64,000 bases of DNA from SHVZ01 sp044223515 (GTDB lineage Bacteria; Pseudomonadota; Alphaproteobacteria; SHVZ01), in contig JBGALV010000007.1 of the NCBI GenBank assembly GCA_044223515.1, forward strand, positions 16,012 through 80,011. The letters run 5' to 3'. The notes under the pieces are model-generated. The model was given only the letters and a program-made list of their open reading frames with translations. It did not search any database and was not told the DNA's origin. Shown here one piece after another: positions 49,894 through 57,410 of this stretch (positions within the stretch are counted from its first letter, which is position 1; each line of letters starts with the position of its first letter). Position numbers and translations under genes: made by a program.

Positions 49894-50876
49894 TGGCGCG
49901 CAAGCTCGCGGCGCGGCAGGAGGTCTTCCCGATCAGGGGGGCCTTCAAGATCAGCCGCGAGACCCGCACCCAGCAGCCGGTGGTGCTGGTCGAGATCACC
50001 GACGGCGACATCGTCGGCCGCGCCGAATGCGTTCCCTACAAGCGCTACGGCGAGTCGATGGACGGCGTCGTCGAGACGATCATGGGCGTCGCCGGCGACA
50101 TCGCGAACGGCATCGACCGGGCCGGGATCCAGGCGAGGATGAAGCCGGGCGCGGCGCGCAACGGCGTCGACTGCGCGCTCTGGGACCTGGAAGCGAAGAA
50201 GTCGGGCAAGCGCGTCTGGGATCTCGCCGGCAAGCCGGCGCCGAAACCGGTCGTCACCGCCTTCACCATCAGCTTCGACACGCCTGAGAAGATGAAGGCC
50301 GATGCCGCGGCCGCGGCCGACCGGCCGCTGCTCAAGATCAAGCTCGGCGGTGACGGCGACGACGCGCGCATCCGCGCGGTCCGCGAGGGGGCACCGAAGT
50401 CGCGGCTCATCGTCGACCCGAACGAGGCCTGGACGATCGATCACTTCACGCGCTTCTCGCCGGAGTTCGCGAAGCTCGGCGTCGAGATGATCGAGCAGCC
50501 GCTGCCGTCGTCGAACGACGCGGCGCTCGCCTCCGTGCCGCATCCCGTGATCGTCTGCGCCGACGAGAGCGCGCATGACCGCCATCACCTGGCTGAGCTC
50601 AAGGGCCGCTACGAGGCGATCAACGTCAAGCTCGACAAGACCGGCGGCCTCACCGAGGCGATCGCGCTGACCGATGCGGCCCGCGCCGCCGGATTCGAGG
50701 TCATGGTCGGCTGCATGCTGTCCACCTCGCTCGCGATGGCGCCGGCGGTGCTGATCGCACAGAGCGCGCGCTGGGCCGATCTCGACGGGCCGCTTCTGCT
50801 GGCGAAGGACCGCGAGCCGGGCCTCCGATTCGACGGCAGCAGCATCCTGCCGTTCGGCCCCGAGGTCTGGGGCTGA
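49893..50876 (+). CDS. dgcA: N-acetyl-D-glutamate racemase DgcA (enolase superfamily)
   Basis: The 327-residue protein belongs to the dipeptide-epimerase/MLE branch of the enolase superfamily. Catalytic KIKLGG (KxK), metal ligands in VDPNEAW, EQPL and ADES, and second-side VKLDKTGG are all present. It should interconvert N-acetyl-D- and L-glutamate after DgcN. The start overlaps the dgcN stop by 1 bp (TGATG). A dipeptide epimerase (L-Ala-D/L-Glu) is the alternative reading if the partner were ignored. Confidence 0.88.
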   Translation: MARKLAARQEVFPIRGAFKISRETRTQQPVVLVEITDGDIVGRAECVPYKRYGESMDGVVETIMGVAGDIANGIDRAGIQARMKPGAARNGVDCALWDLEAKKSGKRVWDLAGKPAPKPVVTAFTISFDTPEKMKADAAAAADRPLLKIKLGGDGDDARIRAVREGAPKSRLIVDPNEAWTIDHFTRFSPEFAKLGVEMIEQPLPSSNDAALASVPHPVIVCADESAHDRHHLAELKGRYEAINVKLDKTGGLTEAIALTDAARAAGFEVMVGCMLSTSLAMAPAVLIAQSARWADLDGPLLLAKDREPGLRFDGSSILPFGPEVWG

Positions 50877-50937
50877 GTCTGCTTTCGTCGGCCGCCGCCC
50901 GCGGCTATGGTCGCAGGCGATGGGGGACGCAGGGCGG

Positions 50938-51783
50938 ATGGATCTCGACGGGCTGAAGACGTGGGTCGGACGGCGCATGAGCGTCGACGATCTGGCGTCG
51001 CTGCCGCCGGTGGCCGCGCTCTCCGCCACGCTCGATCGCGCCGACCCGCAGCCGAAGCCGGGCGATGCCCTGCCGCCGCTGTGGCATTGGCTTTATTTCC
51101 TCGAGGCGAAGCCGGCCTCCGAGCTCGGTCCTGACGGCCATCCGAAGCGCGGCGGCTTCCTGCCGCCGGTGCCGCTGCCGCGCCGCATGTGGGCGGGAAG
51201 CCGGCTTTCCTTCCTGCAGCCGATTCCCTTGGGGGCCCCGATCCGGCGCGATTCCGAGATCCTCAAGGTCGAGGTCAAGGAAGGCCGCACCGGCACCCTG
51301 GTCTTCGTCACGGTGAAGCACCTGATTCACGTCCACGGCGTGGTCGCCGTCGACGAGGAGCACGACATCGTCTACCGCAACGCGCCGAAGCCGGGCGATC
51401 CGACGCCGCCGCCGAAGCCGGCGCCGGCCGCCGGAACCTGGTCGCGAGGCCTCGTGCCGGATCCGGTTCTGCTGTTCCGCTATTCGGCGCTGACCTTCAA
51501 CGGTCACCGCATCCACTACGACCATCCCTATGTCACGCAGGTCGAGGGCTATCCCGGACTCGTCGTGCATGGGCCGCTGCAGGCGACGCTGATGCTCGAT
51601 CTCGTCCGGCGCCAGAAGCCCGACGCGAAGGTCGCACAGTTCTCGTTCCGCGCCTTGTCGCCGGTTTTCGCCGACCGGGCGGTCACGGTCGGCGGCAGGC
51701 CGTCGGGCTCGAACGTCGCGCTCTGGGTCGCCGACGATGCCGGCCAGCTCGCGATGGACGGCAACGCCGTGCTGGAGGCTTGA
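50938..51783 (+). CDS. MaoC/HTD2-like acyl-CoA dehydratase (mesaconyl-CoA hydratase type)
   Basis: The 281-residue protein resembles the FAS1-like dehydratase/HTD2 group: WHWLYFLEAKPASELGPDGHPKRGGFLPPVPLPRRMWAGS, then FVTVKHLIHVHGVVAVDEEHDIVYR, and the second hotdog RYSALTFNGHRIHYDHPYV with VHGPLQATLMLDL, where Asn-His and His form the active site. Members hydrate or dehydrate acyl-CoA esters such as mesaconyl-C4-CoA. I prefer ATG 50938 (MDLDGLKTWVGRR, family-like); ATG 50920 is possible. Confidence 0.85.
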   Translation: MDLDGLKTWVGRRMSVDDLASLPPVAALSATLDRADPQPKPGDALPPLWHWLYFLEAKPASELGPDGHPKRGGFLPPVPLPRRMWAGSRLSFLQPIPLGAPIRRDSEILKVEVKEGRTGTLVFVTVKHLIHVHGVVAVDEEHDIVYRNAPKPGDPTPPPKPAPAAGTWSRGLVPDPVLLFRYSALTFNGHRIHYDHPYVTQVEGYPGLVVHGPLQATLMLDLVRRQKPDAKVAQFSFRALSPVFADRAVTVGGRPSGSNVALWVADDAGQLAMDGNAVLEA

Positions 51784-51788
51784 GCCCC

Positions 51789-52577
51789 ATGGAAAGCGGT
51801 CATCCAGCCCACGCCGCGACCGGGCCGCTGCCGCCCGATCCCATGTCGGATGCCTGCGCGCGTTTCTTCCGCACGCATGCCGAGCTCTGGCGCTTCATCG
51901 GCTTCGTCTCGGACCTGGCGCTCCGCGTCGACGACATGGCGAGGCTCGCGGTGGACGCGGTGCCGCCCGGCGTCAGCGGCCGTCCGGTCGGCGGCGGCGC
52001 GCAGGTTCCCGCCAACGAAGGCGCGATGGCGCGCACGCTGCGCGGCCAGCGCCATGTCTTCCTGCACATGGTGCTGTCGCGCCTGGTCGACAGCTACCTG
52101 GCATACGTCGCCGAACTCACGGTCACGCTCGCGGTCAACAACCCGCGGGCGCTGGGGCCGGGTGAGGGCGTGCCGCTCGAGCTGCTGGTAGAGCATGACT
52201 CGGTCGACGAGGTGGTCGACGCGCTGGTCCGCGACCGCGTCTTCCAGCTGTCCGCCTCCGGCCTCGACGCGCTGGAGCGCTGGGTCGGCGACCGTTTCGG
52301 CTTCGCCCTCTTCGCCGAGGACGTGGCGCGCGACCGGGTCGCCCGCCTGATCGAGATCCGGAACCTGATCGCCCGGCACCGCGGGCTCGCCACGCGGCGC
52401 TTCGCCGGGACCGACCGCGAAGGGCGCCTCAAGCCCGGCCAGCCGATCGAGCTGACCGTCGACCAGCTCTTCTCCGATTCGAGCCTGCTCGCCCGATCGG
52501 TGACGGACATCGACGTGCGCGCCGCCGACCAGTTCGATCTCCCCCGCGCGGTGTCCCCGGCGCTACCGATCGGATAG
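51789..52577 (+). CDS. HEPN-like domain hypothetical protein
   Basis: The 262-residue, mostly helical protein carries RNLIARH (the RNx4H motif) followed by RGLATRRFAG in its C-terminal half, the signature of HEPN proteins, many of which are RNases or RNA-binding. The central LHMVLSRLVDSYLAYVAELTV helix would form the dimer bundle. Whether it is active cannot be judged. It starts 5 bp after the dehydratase gene, so it is co-transcribed, an odd pairing. Confidence 0.6.
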   Translation: MESGHPAHAATGPLPPDPMSDACARFFRTHAELWRFIGFVSDLALRVDDMARLAVDAVPPGVSGRPVGGGAQVPANEGAMARTLRGQRHVFLHMVLSRLVDSYLAYVAELTVTLAVNNPRALGPGEGVPLELLVEHDSVDEVVDALVRDRVFQLSASGLDALERWVGDRFGFALFAEDVARDRVARLIEIRNLIARHRGLATRRFAGTDREGRLKPGQPIELTVDQLFSDSSLLARSVTDIDVRAADQFDLPRAVSPALPIG

Positions 52578-52685
52578 GGCGGGCGGCCAGCGATTGCGCC
52601 GCACCACGAAACGGCGCATTCAGGATTGGATAGACTGTTAACTGCGCCTTAATTATCTGAATAGATTTGGAAAAATTTTCCCGGC

Positions 52686-52715
52686 TTGACTTTGCTGCGT
52701 CGCGGGAGCAGATAT
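52686..52715 (+). promoter_or_regulatory. Candidate promoter of the small RNA
   Basis: TTGACT (52686-52691) and AGATAT (52710-52715) are 18 bp apart in an AT-rich patch (52620-52680 is notably A/T-rich). They point toward a hairpin-terminated transcript without a coding region. Confidence 0.5.
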
Positions 52716-52721
52716 TGCGGT

Positions 52722-52820
52722 GCGGCAGACGCAAGCCTTCGGGCCTGTCTATCGCAATGCCCTTATGGGCGTTTCCTCCCTAAACTCGGGCCGTGCCTTC
52801 GTGGCACGGCCTCTTTTCTT
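52722..52820 (+). ncRNA. Small RNA resembling the alphaproteobacterial suhB/MmgR family
   Basis: About 100 nt with its own promoter and terminator between two genes. Reading 5' to 3' there is a small hairpin with a TTCG loop (stem GCC 52735-52737 with GGC 52742-52744), a GCCC-TTAT-GGGC hairpin (52759-52770), then unpaired TTTCCTCCCT (52772-52781), complementary to ribosome-binding sites, and finally the terminator stem. The order of a GGGC hairpin arm, GTTTCCTCCC and a strong terminator matches what I recall of suhB (MmgR) RNAs, which regulate translation, including storage-granule genes in rhizobia. Family assignment is from memory. Confidence 0.6.
52789..52811 (+). terminator. Rho-independent terminator of the small RNA
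   Basis: A 9-bp perfect stem GGCCGTGCC/GGCACGGCC with loop TTCGT is followed directly by TCTTTTCTTT. No coding gene on the plus strand ends here, so it defines the 3' end of the small RNA. Confidence 0.85.
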
Positions 52821-52833
52821 TCAGGGCTATTTT

Positions 52834-53367
52834 CTAGGCGTCGGGAGGCTGGGTCAGGCCGGGGCCGAGCGCCCGCTGCATCAGCACGCTGTCGACCCAG
52901 CGGCCGTGCTTGAAGCCGGCCCCCTCGATCACGCCGACCATCCGGAAACCCAGCGCCGTATGCAGTCCGATCGAGCCGTGGTTGGCGCTGTCGCCGATCA
53001 CCGCCACCATCTGGCGCTTGCCGAGCGCGGTCGCCCGCTCGATCAGGGCCGAGAGCAGCATCCGTCCGATGCCTTTGCGCGCCGATTCCGGGGCAAGGTA
53101 GACCGAGTTTTCGACGGAATAGCGATAGGCCGGGCGGGGGCGGTAGGGGCCGCAATAGGTGTACCCCACGACGCGGTCGCCGAGCTCGGCGACCAGGTAG
53201 GGAAAGCCCGCCTCGATCAGCGCGGTGTAGCGCCGCGTCATCTCGGCAAGGTCCGGCGCGACCTCCTCGAAGCTCGCGAAGCCGGTCGTCACGTGATGGC
53301 CGTAGATGCGCTGGATGTCGGGAAGGTCCGCCGGCGTCGCCGGACGGATGACGACGTCGTCCGTCAT
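52834..53367 (-). CDS. GNAT family N-acetyltransferase, phosphinothricin acetyltransferase-like
   Basis: The 177-residue GNAT protein opens VVIRPATPADLPDIQRIYGHHVTTGFASFEEVAP. It has the subgroup-specific GYTYCGPYRPRPAYRYSVENSVYL and the acetyl-CoA loop ARKGIGRMLL. This is the Bar/Pat subgroup, whose natural substrates are usually methionine sulfone, sulfoximine or other glutamate analogues. It lies 10 bp downstream of an N-formylglutamate amidohydrolase-like gene in one operon, fitting a theme of glutamate derivatives. Confidence 0.9.
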   Translation of the reverse strand: MTDDVVIRPATPADLPDIQRIYGHHVTTGFASFEEVAPDLAEMTRRYTALIEAGFPYLVAELGDRVVGYTYCGPYRPRPAYRYSVENSVYLAPESARKGIGRMLLSALIERATALGKRQMVAVIGDSANHGSIGLHTALGFRMVGVIEGAGFKHGRWVDSVLMQRALGPGLTQPPDA

Positions 53368-53377
53368 CGGCCCCTGA

Positions 53378-54265
53378 TCATGGCTGAGGGCGGAGCTCGA
53401 GCGTGGCGCGGCCGAGCGCCTCGACCAATCCTACGAGATCGCGCGAGACCTGCGCGAAGGCCGCGGTCGGCTCGATGCGCGCCTCGTCGAGATAGAGCGC
53501 GCGGTTGATCTCGATCTGCAGCGCATGCACGCCGTCGCCGGGCCGCCCGTAGTGACGCGTCGTGTAGCCGCCGGCATAGGGCGCATTGCGAACGACGGCG
53601 TAGCCGCGCGCGGCCAGGTAGGACTCGGCGCATTCGACCAGCATCGGGTCGCAGGACTGACCCCAGACGTCGCCGAGCACGATGTCGGCCAACGTCTCGC
53701 CGCCGGCACCGTCGCCGACGCCGCCGGCAGACGGCATCGAGTGGCAATCGAGCAGGAGGGCGACGCCGAAGCTCGCCTGGGCCGTCCGGACCAGCCGCGA
53801 CAGCGCCTGGTGGTAGGGGCGCCAGAAGCGCTCGATCATCGCCAGCCCGTCGGCCACCGGCAGCGGCCGGCGATAGATCGGCCGTCCGCCGGCCGAGAGC
53901 TTGGGAATGGAGCCCAGGCCCGCGGCGACGCGGGGCGAACGGGTGTTGGCCTCGGCCGGAAGCTGGCCCTCGAACATCTCGGGATCGAGCTCAAGCGCCT
54001 CGCGGTTGACGTCGACCCGCGAGCGCGGGAATTCGGCCGCCAGCAGCGGCACGCCGAGGCCGGGCGCGGCCGACAGCAGCCGGTCGACGAAAGCGTCCTC
54101 CGCCCGGCGCAGCTCGCCTTCCGGAACCTCGACCAGGGCCAGGAAATCCAGGGAATAGTCGCGCCCGCTATGGGGCGAGGCGAGGACGATGGGGAGCGCC
54201 AGGCGATCAGGCTCGTTGAGCGCGATCGGCGACCGGCCTAAGGCGGCTTCACCCCCGATGTCCAT
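53378..54265 (-). CDS. N-formylglutamate amidohydrolase family protein
   Basis: The 295-residue protein matches the FGase family: LPIVLASPHSGRDYSLDFL, RAEDAFVDRLLSAAPGLGVPLLAAEFPRSRVDVNRE, LLLDCHSMPS and the late GVHALQIEINRALYLDE, with metal-binding His/Glu/Asp residues. HutG removes formate from N-formylglutamate at the end of histidine breakdown, but no hut genes are nearby. ATG 54265 is chosen; an upstream in-frame GTG (54301) is possible. Confidence 0.88.
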   Translation of the reverse strand: MDIGGEAALGRSPIALNEPDRLALPIVLASPHSGRDYSLDFLALVEVPEGELRRAEDAFVDRLLSAAPGLGVPLLAAEFPRSRVDVNREALELDPEMFEGQLPAEANTRSPRVAAGLGSIPKLSAGGRPIYRRPLPVADGLAMIERFWRPYHQALSRLVRTAQASFGVALLLDCHSMPSAGGVGDGAGGETLADIVLGDVWGQSCDPMLVECAESYLAARGYAVVRNAPYAGGYTTRHYGRPGDGVHALQIEINRALYLDEARIEPTAAFAQVSRDLVGLVEALGRATLELRPQP

Positions 54266-54403
54266 GTCCGCCGATTTAGACGAAACCGGCGGCGCTGTCA
54301 CCGGGCGGCACGGGAAAATGCGTGGATCGGCGCAGCCTGTTGCGCGACGCCGACCTTTGATGGTACAGGCACGCCCTCGGTGGCCTTGACCGCCTCGACA
54401 GGC

Positions 54404-54478
54404 GGGCGCGTAGCTCAGCGGGAGAGCACTACCTTGACATGGTAGGGGTCACAGGTTCAATCCCTGTCGCGCCCACCA
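54404..54478 (+). tRNA. tRNA-Val (GAC anticodon)
   Basis: A complete 75-nt cloverleaf with encoded CCA: acceptor stem GGGCGCG/CGCGCCC, D-arm GCTCAGCGGGAGAGC, anticodon arm CTACC-TTGACAT-GGTAG with GAC, and T-arm ACAGG-TTCAATC-CCTGT. Its last 52 nt plus 4 nt beyond are repeated at 55168-55223, showing that the gene is an integration target. The copy that contains the promoter-proximal half is this intact one. Confidence 0.95.
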
Positions 54479-54482
54479 CCGA
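54427..54482 (+). repeat. Direct repeat (att-like), copy inside tRNA-Val
   Basis: This 56-bp sequence, from the tRNA anticodon arm through CCA and the next 4 bp, is identical to 55168-55223. It is typical of an attachment site used by tyrosine integrases at tRNA 3' ends. Confidence 0.9.
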
Positions 54483-54486
54483 GATA

Positions 54487-54508
54487 GCCCGATAAAATGG
54501 GCGTTTTT
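54487..54508 (+). terminator. Weak terminator after tRNA-Val
   Basis: GCCC (54487-54490) pairs with GGGC (54499-54502), and GTTTTT follows. The stem is only 4 bp, but the T-run is clear. It lies inside the integrated element, so the original tRNA terminator may have been displaced. Confidence 0.4.
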
Positions 54509-54539
54509 CTAATATTCTGCCGCAGCGGCCCGAGAGGGT

Positions 54540-54566
54540 CATTCCGGTAGAATTCCGGTAGAATCC
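54540..54566 (+). repeat. 27-bp direct repeat, left copy
   Basis: CATTCCGGTAGAATTCCGGT continues to 54566 and contains two tandem copies of TTCCGGTAGAA. The identical 27 bp recur at 55058-55084, on the other side of the element's only ORF. Confidence 0.85.
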
Positions 54567-54656
54567 CCGGAGATCGTCCTCTCCAGCTCTCCCCAGCATT
54601 GACTGGTGCAATCCGCCCGTTCATCGCCGAGCGTGACATGCCCACTGTGGCTGCCA

Positions 54657-55001
54657 TCACTCCTTCCCCCGCTCATTGACGAGGCTGGCGATCCGAGCCG
54701 GGATCGGGCGGATACCGGCGCGCCACTTGTAGACGGCGACGTTGTTGTACTTCGTGCCGAGCCGCGTATTGATCCAGCCCGCGGTGTCGGCGTCGGTGTC
54801 GAACTTGGCCTTGCCCCACTTCGAGAACGCTTCGGGCGTCATGGACGCGGCTTCGGACTCGATTTCCGGCACCCGGCCACGGGGCACGATCTCCATATCC
54901 ATCGGAATCGTGATGATGGCCTTGCCATCGGTAAACGTAGGGGGCGGGAACCCCGCGTCGAGCGCTAGTTTGCGGATATGAGCTCTAGTCATTTTGGCCA
55001 T
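54657..55001 (-). CDS. Hypothetical protein inside the tRNA-Val element
   Basis: The 114-residue protein starts MAKMTRAHIRKLALDAGFPP and is not recognised. The C-terminal ~40 residues (INTRLGTKYNNVAVYKWRAG, then IRPIPARIASLV) have the rhythm of a Cro/XRE-like helix-turn-helix, as in small phage regulators. It is the only gene in the element and is flanked by the 27-bp repeats, so it could be an element regulator. ATG 55001 is chosen; an ATG at 54992 is also plausible. Confidence 0.55.
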   Translation of the reverse strand: MAKMTRAHIRKLALDAGFPPPTFTDGKAIITIPMDMEIVPRGRVPEIESEAASMTPEAFSKWGKAKFDTDADTAGWINTRLGTKYNNVAVYKWRAGIRPIPARIASLVNERGKE

Positions 55002-55057
55002 GCAACCAATCCAGCCAGGCGGTGGAAAACATGCCATTGCGAGCAGCGCTAGTCGGC

Positions 55058-55084
55058 CATTCCGGTAGAATTCCGGTAGAATCC
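55058..55084 (+). repeat. 27-bp direct repeat, right copy
   Basis: Identical to 54540-54566. The two copies lie inside the att-like repeats, forming a nested arrangement. Confidence 0.85.
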
Positions 55085-55167
55085 TTGTCAGCCGCGATCT
55101 TTTGCTTGGATTTTTTCTCGTGGCTTAGCGCTAGAATCCCCGACTATCCGTCAGATTTTACTAGGAC

Positions 55168-55223
55168 CACTACCTTGACATGGTAGGGGTCACAGGTTCA
55201 ATCCCTGTCGCGCCCACCACCGA
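55168..55223 (+). repeat. Direct repeat (att-like), distal copy
   Basis: This is the second 56-bp copy of the tRNA-Val 3' part. It lacks the 5' half of the tRNA, so it does not encode a tRNA. It marks the right end of the element. Confidence 0.9.
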
Positions 55224-55337
55224 ACCCCGGATTTATTGAGTTTCTCGCGAGCGTCCCTGGCTCTTTCAGGGACGCCTCGTCGGCGCCCGAAGGGGCGCAA
55301 TCCGCCATCCCGCGCAGGCATCTCGGAGGCGCATTCA

Positions 55338-56378
55338 ATGCCGGCAGCAGCGGCGGCCGATCGTCCCCGCAGCATTCTCGTCTATGTCGGCCTCGACCTC
55401 ATGGGCGATGCGCTCATGAAGATGCCCTTCGTACGGGCTTTGCGTGAGACCTACCCGGCGGCCCACATCACCTGGCTGGCGGGGAAGGGAAGGACGGTGT
55501 TCAGCGGGCCGCTCGCGCCTCTCGTGAAAGGGCTGATCGACGAGGTGATCGAGGAAGCCGGCATCGGCATCCGGTGGAGCGAGATCCTGCGCCGGCCGCT
55601 CCCCGGCCGGCATTTCGACCTCGTCATCGATACGCAGCGCCGGGTGCCCACCACCCTGGCCCTGCGCCGCCTTCGCTGCGGCATGTTCGTTTCCGGCGCG
55701 GCGGGCTTCGCCTTCTCGAGCGTGCGTCCGGGGCGCGGCTACAGGAAGCCGGCCACCATGATCCGCCAGATGCTCGACCTGATCGAGCTGGCGAGCGGCG
55801 CCAAGCTCGAGCAGCGCACCGCCCCTCTCTACGACCGCGACTCCTATCGTCAGGCCGCTTCGCTGCTGCCTGACGGAGGAGTCTATGTCGGCCTCGTACC
55901 GGGCGCGGGCGGGCGGCACAAATGCTGGCCGAGGGAGCGTTTCGTCGAGATCGGGCGTCGTCAGGTTTCGGCTGGCCGCGTACCGGTCTTCGTGCTCGGG
56001 CCCGACGAGGGCGATTGGTACGCGGAACTGCGCGCGGCGCTGCCCGAGGCACGGTTTCCGCTGCAGGAGGACGCTGCGCGCGGCGCCGGTCCCCTGCTCA
56101 CCATTGCGCTCGCGGCGCGAATGGCGGTGGCCGTGTCGAACGACAGCGGCGGCGGTCACCTGATGGCGGCCGGGGGCGTGCCGCTGGTATCGCTCTGGGG
56201 ACCGACGGTGATGGAGAAGGCGCCGCCCCAGACCCCGGCCTTGATCACCGTGCTGGCGCGGGATTTCGGCAGCACGGCGATGGAAGCCATTCCCGTCGAC
56301 GCGGTCGATGCGGCCGTCGAGACCTTGCTGAGGCGGAACCCGGTTTCCGCGTTCGGCGAAAGCAACCTTCCAGCCTAG
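55338..56378 (+). CDS. Glycosyltransferase family 9 (heptosyltransferase-like)
   Basis: The 346-residue GT-B enzyme has an N-terminal VYVGLDLMGDALMKMPFVRALRETYPAAHITWL and a C-terminal donor-site region VGLVPGAGGRHKCWPRERFVEIG and VSNDSGGGHLMAAGGVPLVSLWGPT, the GT9 signature. Such enzymes add heptose or related sugars to lipopolysaccharide core in the cytoplasm. ATG 55338 with GGAGG 8 nt upstream is used. It starts 114 bp past the integrated element. Confidence 0.9.
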   Translation: MPAAAAADRPRSILVYVGLDLMGDALMKMPFVRALRETYPAAHITWLAGKGRTVFSGPLAPLVKGLIDEVIEEAGIGIRWSEILRRPLPGRHFDLVIDTQRRVPTTLALRRLRCGMFVSGAAGFAFSSVRPGRGYRKPATMIRQMLDLIELASGAKLEQRTAPLYDRDSYRQAASLLPDGGVYVGLVPGAGGRHKCWPRERFVEIGRRQVSAGRVPVFVLGPDEGDWYAELRAALPEARFPLQEDAARGAGPLLTIALAARMAVAVSNDSGGGHLMAAGGVPLVSLWGPTVMEKAPPQTPALITVLARDFGSTAMEAIPVDAVDAAVETLLRRNPVSAFGESNLPA

Positions 56379-56384
56379 GGCCGA

Positions 56385-56771
56385 TCAGTCCCCGGTCGGT
56401 GTCTTCGCGACTTGCGACGGCATCTTCGAAACGTGGTTCCGTGCCTTCGCCGTCTGGGTCTTGGACTTGTCTCGCGCCTTGCCGCCGGCCTTGCTCCGGC
56501 TGTCGGAGCCGCCCGCGACGGGCGCCGGCGCGGCGGCGGTAGTGTCGGCGGCGCGCGGGGCCAGCGCGGGCGCGGTACCCCAGGCCGGCTGCTCGACCGT
56601 GATCGCCGCCCGGCTCTCGTTGCTGAAGGCAGGCTGGAAGCGGAACCAGGCCAGGCCACCGATCGCCACGACGATGACAGCGGCGGCGATCGCGAGACCT
56701 TTGATCACGCGCTTCATGAGTGGCGGCCGTTCCGCGAACGGATCCTGACCTTCCTGGATGATCTTCCTCAT
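56385..56771 (-). CDS. Hypothetical membrane-anchored protein
   Basis: The 128-residue product has one transmembrane helix near the N-terminus (GLAIAAAVIVVAIGGLAWF, ~25-43) and a long Ala/Pro/Ser- then Lys-rich tail ending KMPSQVAKTPTGD, probably periplasmic and disordered. No family is recognised. ATG 56771 has GAGGAG 6 nt upstream; the longer frame to 56837 would overlap the upstream gene. Confidence 0.65.
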   Translation of the reverse strand: MRKIIQEGQDPFAERPPLMKRVIKGLAIAAAVIVVAIGGLAWFRFQPAFSNESRAAITVEQPAWGTAPALAPRAADTTAAAPAPVAGGSDSRSKAGGKARDKSKTQTAKARNHVSKMPSQVAKTPTGD

Positions 56772-56808
56772 GGGACGCTCCTCGCCAGACTGGAAGTCAG
56801 AACCGCCG

Positions 56809-57291
56809 TTACTGCCGCGTGTTCCGGAATAATTCACGGACCTCGTCGTGCGCCGTCAGTTGCGCCAGAACCGCGCAGCAGAGGGCGGCAAAGGTCATGA
56901 CCGCGTTGGCTGCGTGGGAGTACTCCCACTGGGTCCGAAGCTCGGCCCAGTTCGGGGGCGCGGTGGTCCAGTTCTGCGTGGCCTGGTTGGCAGGGAAGGT
57001 CCAGACGAAGAAGACGACGAGCGTCGCCAGCAGGATCAGCGTCGCCGCGAGGGAGAGGCGGAACGGCGCGGCGCGGTCTCGCACGAGCCACGCGATCGTG
57101 GCATTGGCGAAGACGGCCGCGAAGATCGCGATGCCGAACAGCGCCCAGCCGCGATAGACCTGCTGGACGGTGAAGTAGGGCTCCTGCGCCATGCCCATTT
57201 TCGCCGCCATGACGAAGAGATGCGCGCCGCCCGGCACCATGGCCGCGGCGGTGAAGGCGATCGCGAGAAAATGCGCAAGCTTCCGGCCCAT
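56809..57291 (-). CDS. Four-helix membrane protein, DUF1772-like
   Basis: The 160-residue protein has four hydrophobic segments (LAHFLAIAFTAAAMVPGGAHLFVM, ALFGIAIFAAVFANATIAWLV, LSLAATLILLATLVVFFVWTF, AVMTFAALCCAVLAQL). The NQATQNWTTAPPNWAELRTQWEYSHAAN stretch is typical of DUF1772/anthrone-oxygenase-like proteins. The role is unknown. It is probably co-transcribed with the following small membrane-protein gene. Confidence 0.75.
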   Translation of the reverse strand: MGRKLAHFLAIAFTAAAMVPGGAHLFVMAAKMGMAQEPYFTVQQVYRGWALFGIAIFAAVFANATIAWLVRDRAAPFRLSLAATLILLATLVVFFVWTFPANQATQNWTTAPPNWAELRTQWEYSHAANAVMTFAALCCAVLAQLTAHDEVRELFRNTRQ

Positions 57292-57410
57292 GCACGCGCA
57301 ACGTCTTCAGCGGCGTGCGGTTCCGGCCGGCAAAGAAGGCGGGGGAGGACGCTCGTCGCATCCTCCCCCTGCTTAGTCGTCAACGTGACGCCCCGAAGCT
57401 GTAAGGGCGT

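Larger units (their letters stand above)
54427..55223. mobile_element. Decayed tRNA-Val integrative element
   Basis: Two identical 56-bp repeats bracket about 685 bp, which hold one convincing ORF (54657-55001) and a pair of 27-bp repeats. No integrase remains. The interior is visibly less GC-rich than the flanks (for example 54490-54530). It may be a relic left after internal deletion of a larger island, or a minimal element mobilised by an integrase elsewhere. Confidence 0.7.

Noticed and set aside
54429..54611. Minus-strand ORF ending ...GATGIEPVTPTMSR
   Set aside because: This common phantom protein sequence arises from reading a tRNA gene in antisense; it covers tRNA-Val.
55168..55223. 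Second tRNA gene
   Set aside because: Only the 3' part of tRNA-Val is present; the acceptor 5' strand and D-arm are missing.
55190..55375. Minus-strand ORF ending ...WWARQGLNL
   Set aside because: Also a phantom translation of the tRNA-derived repeat.
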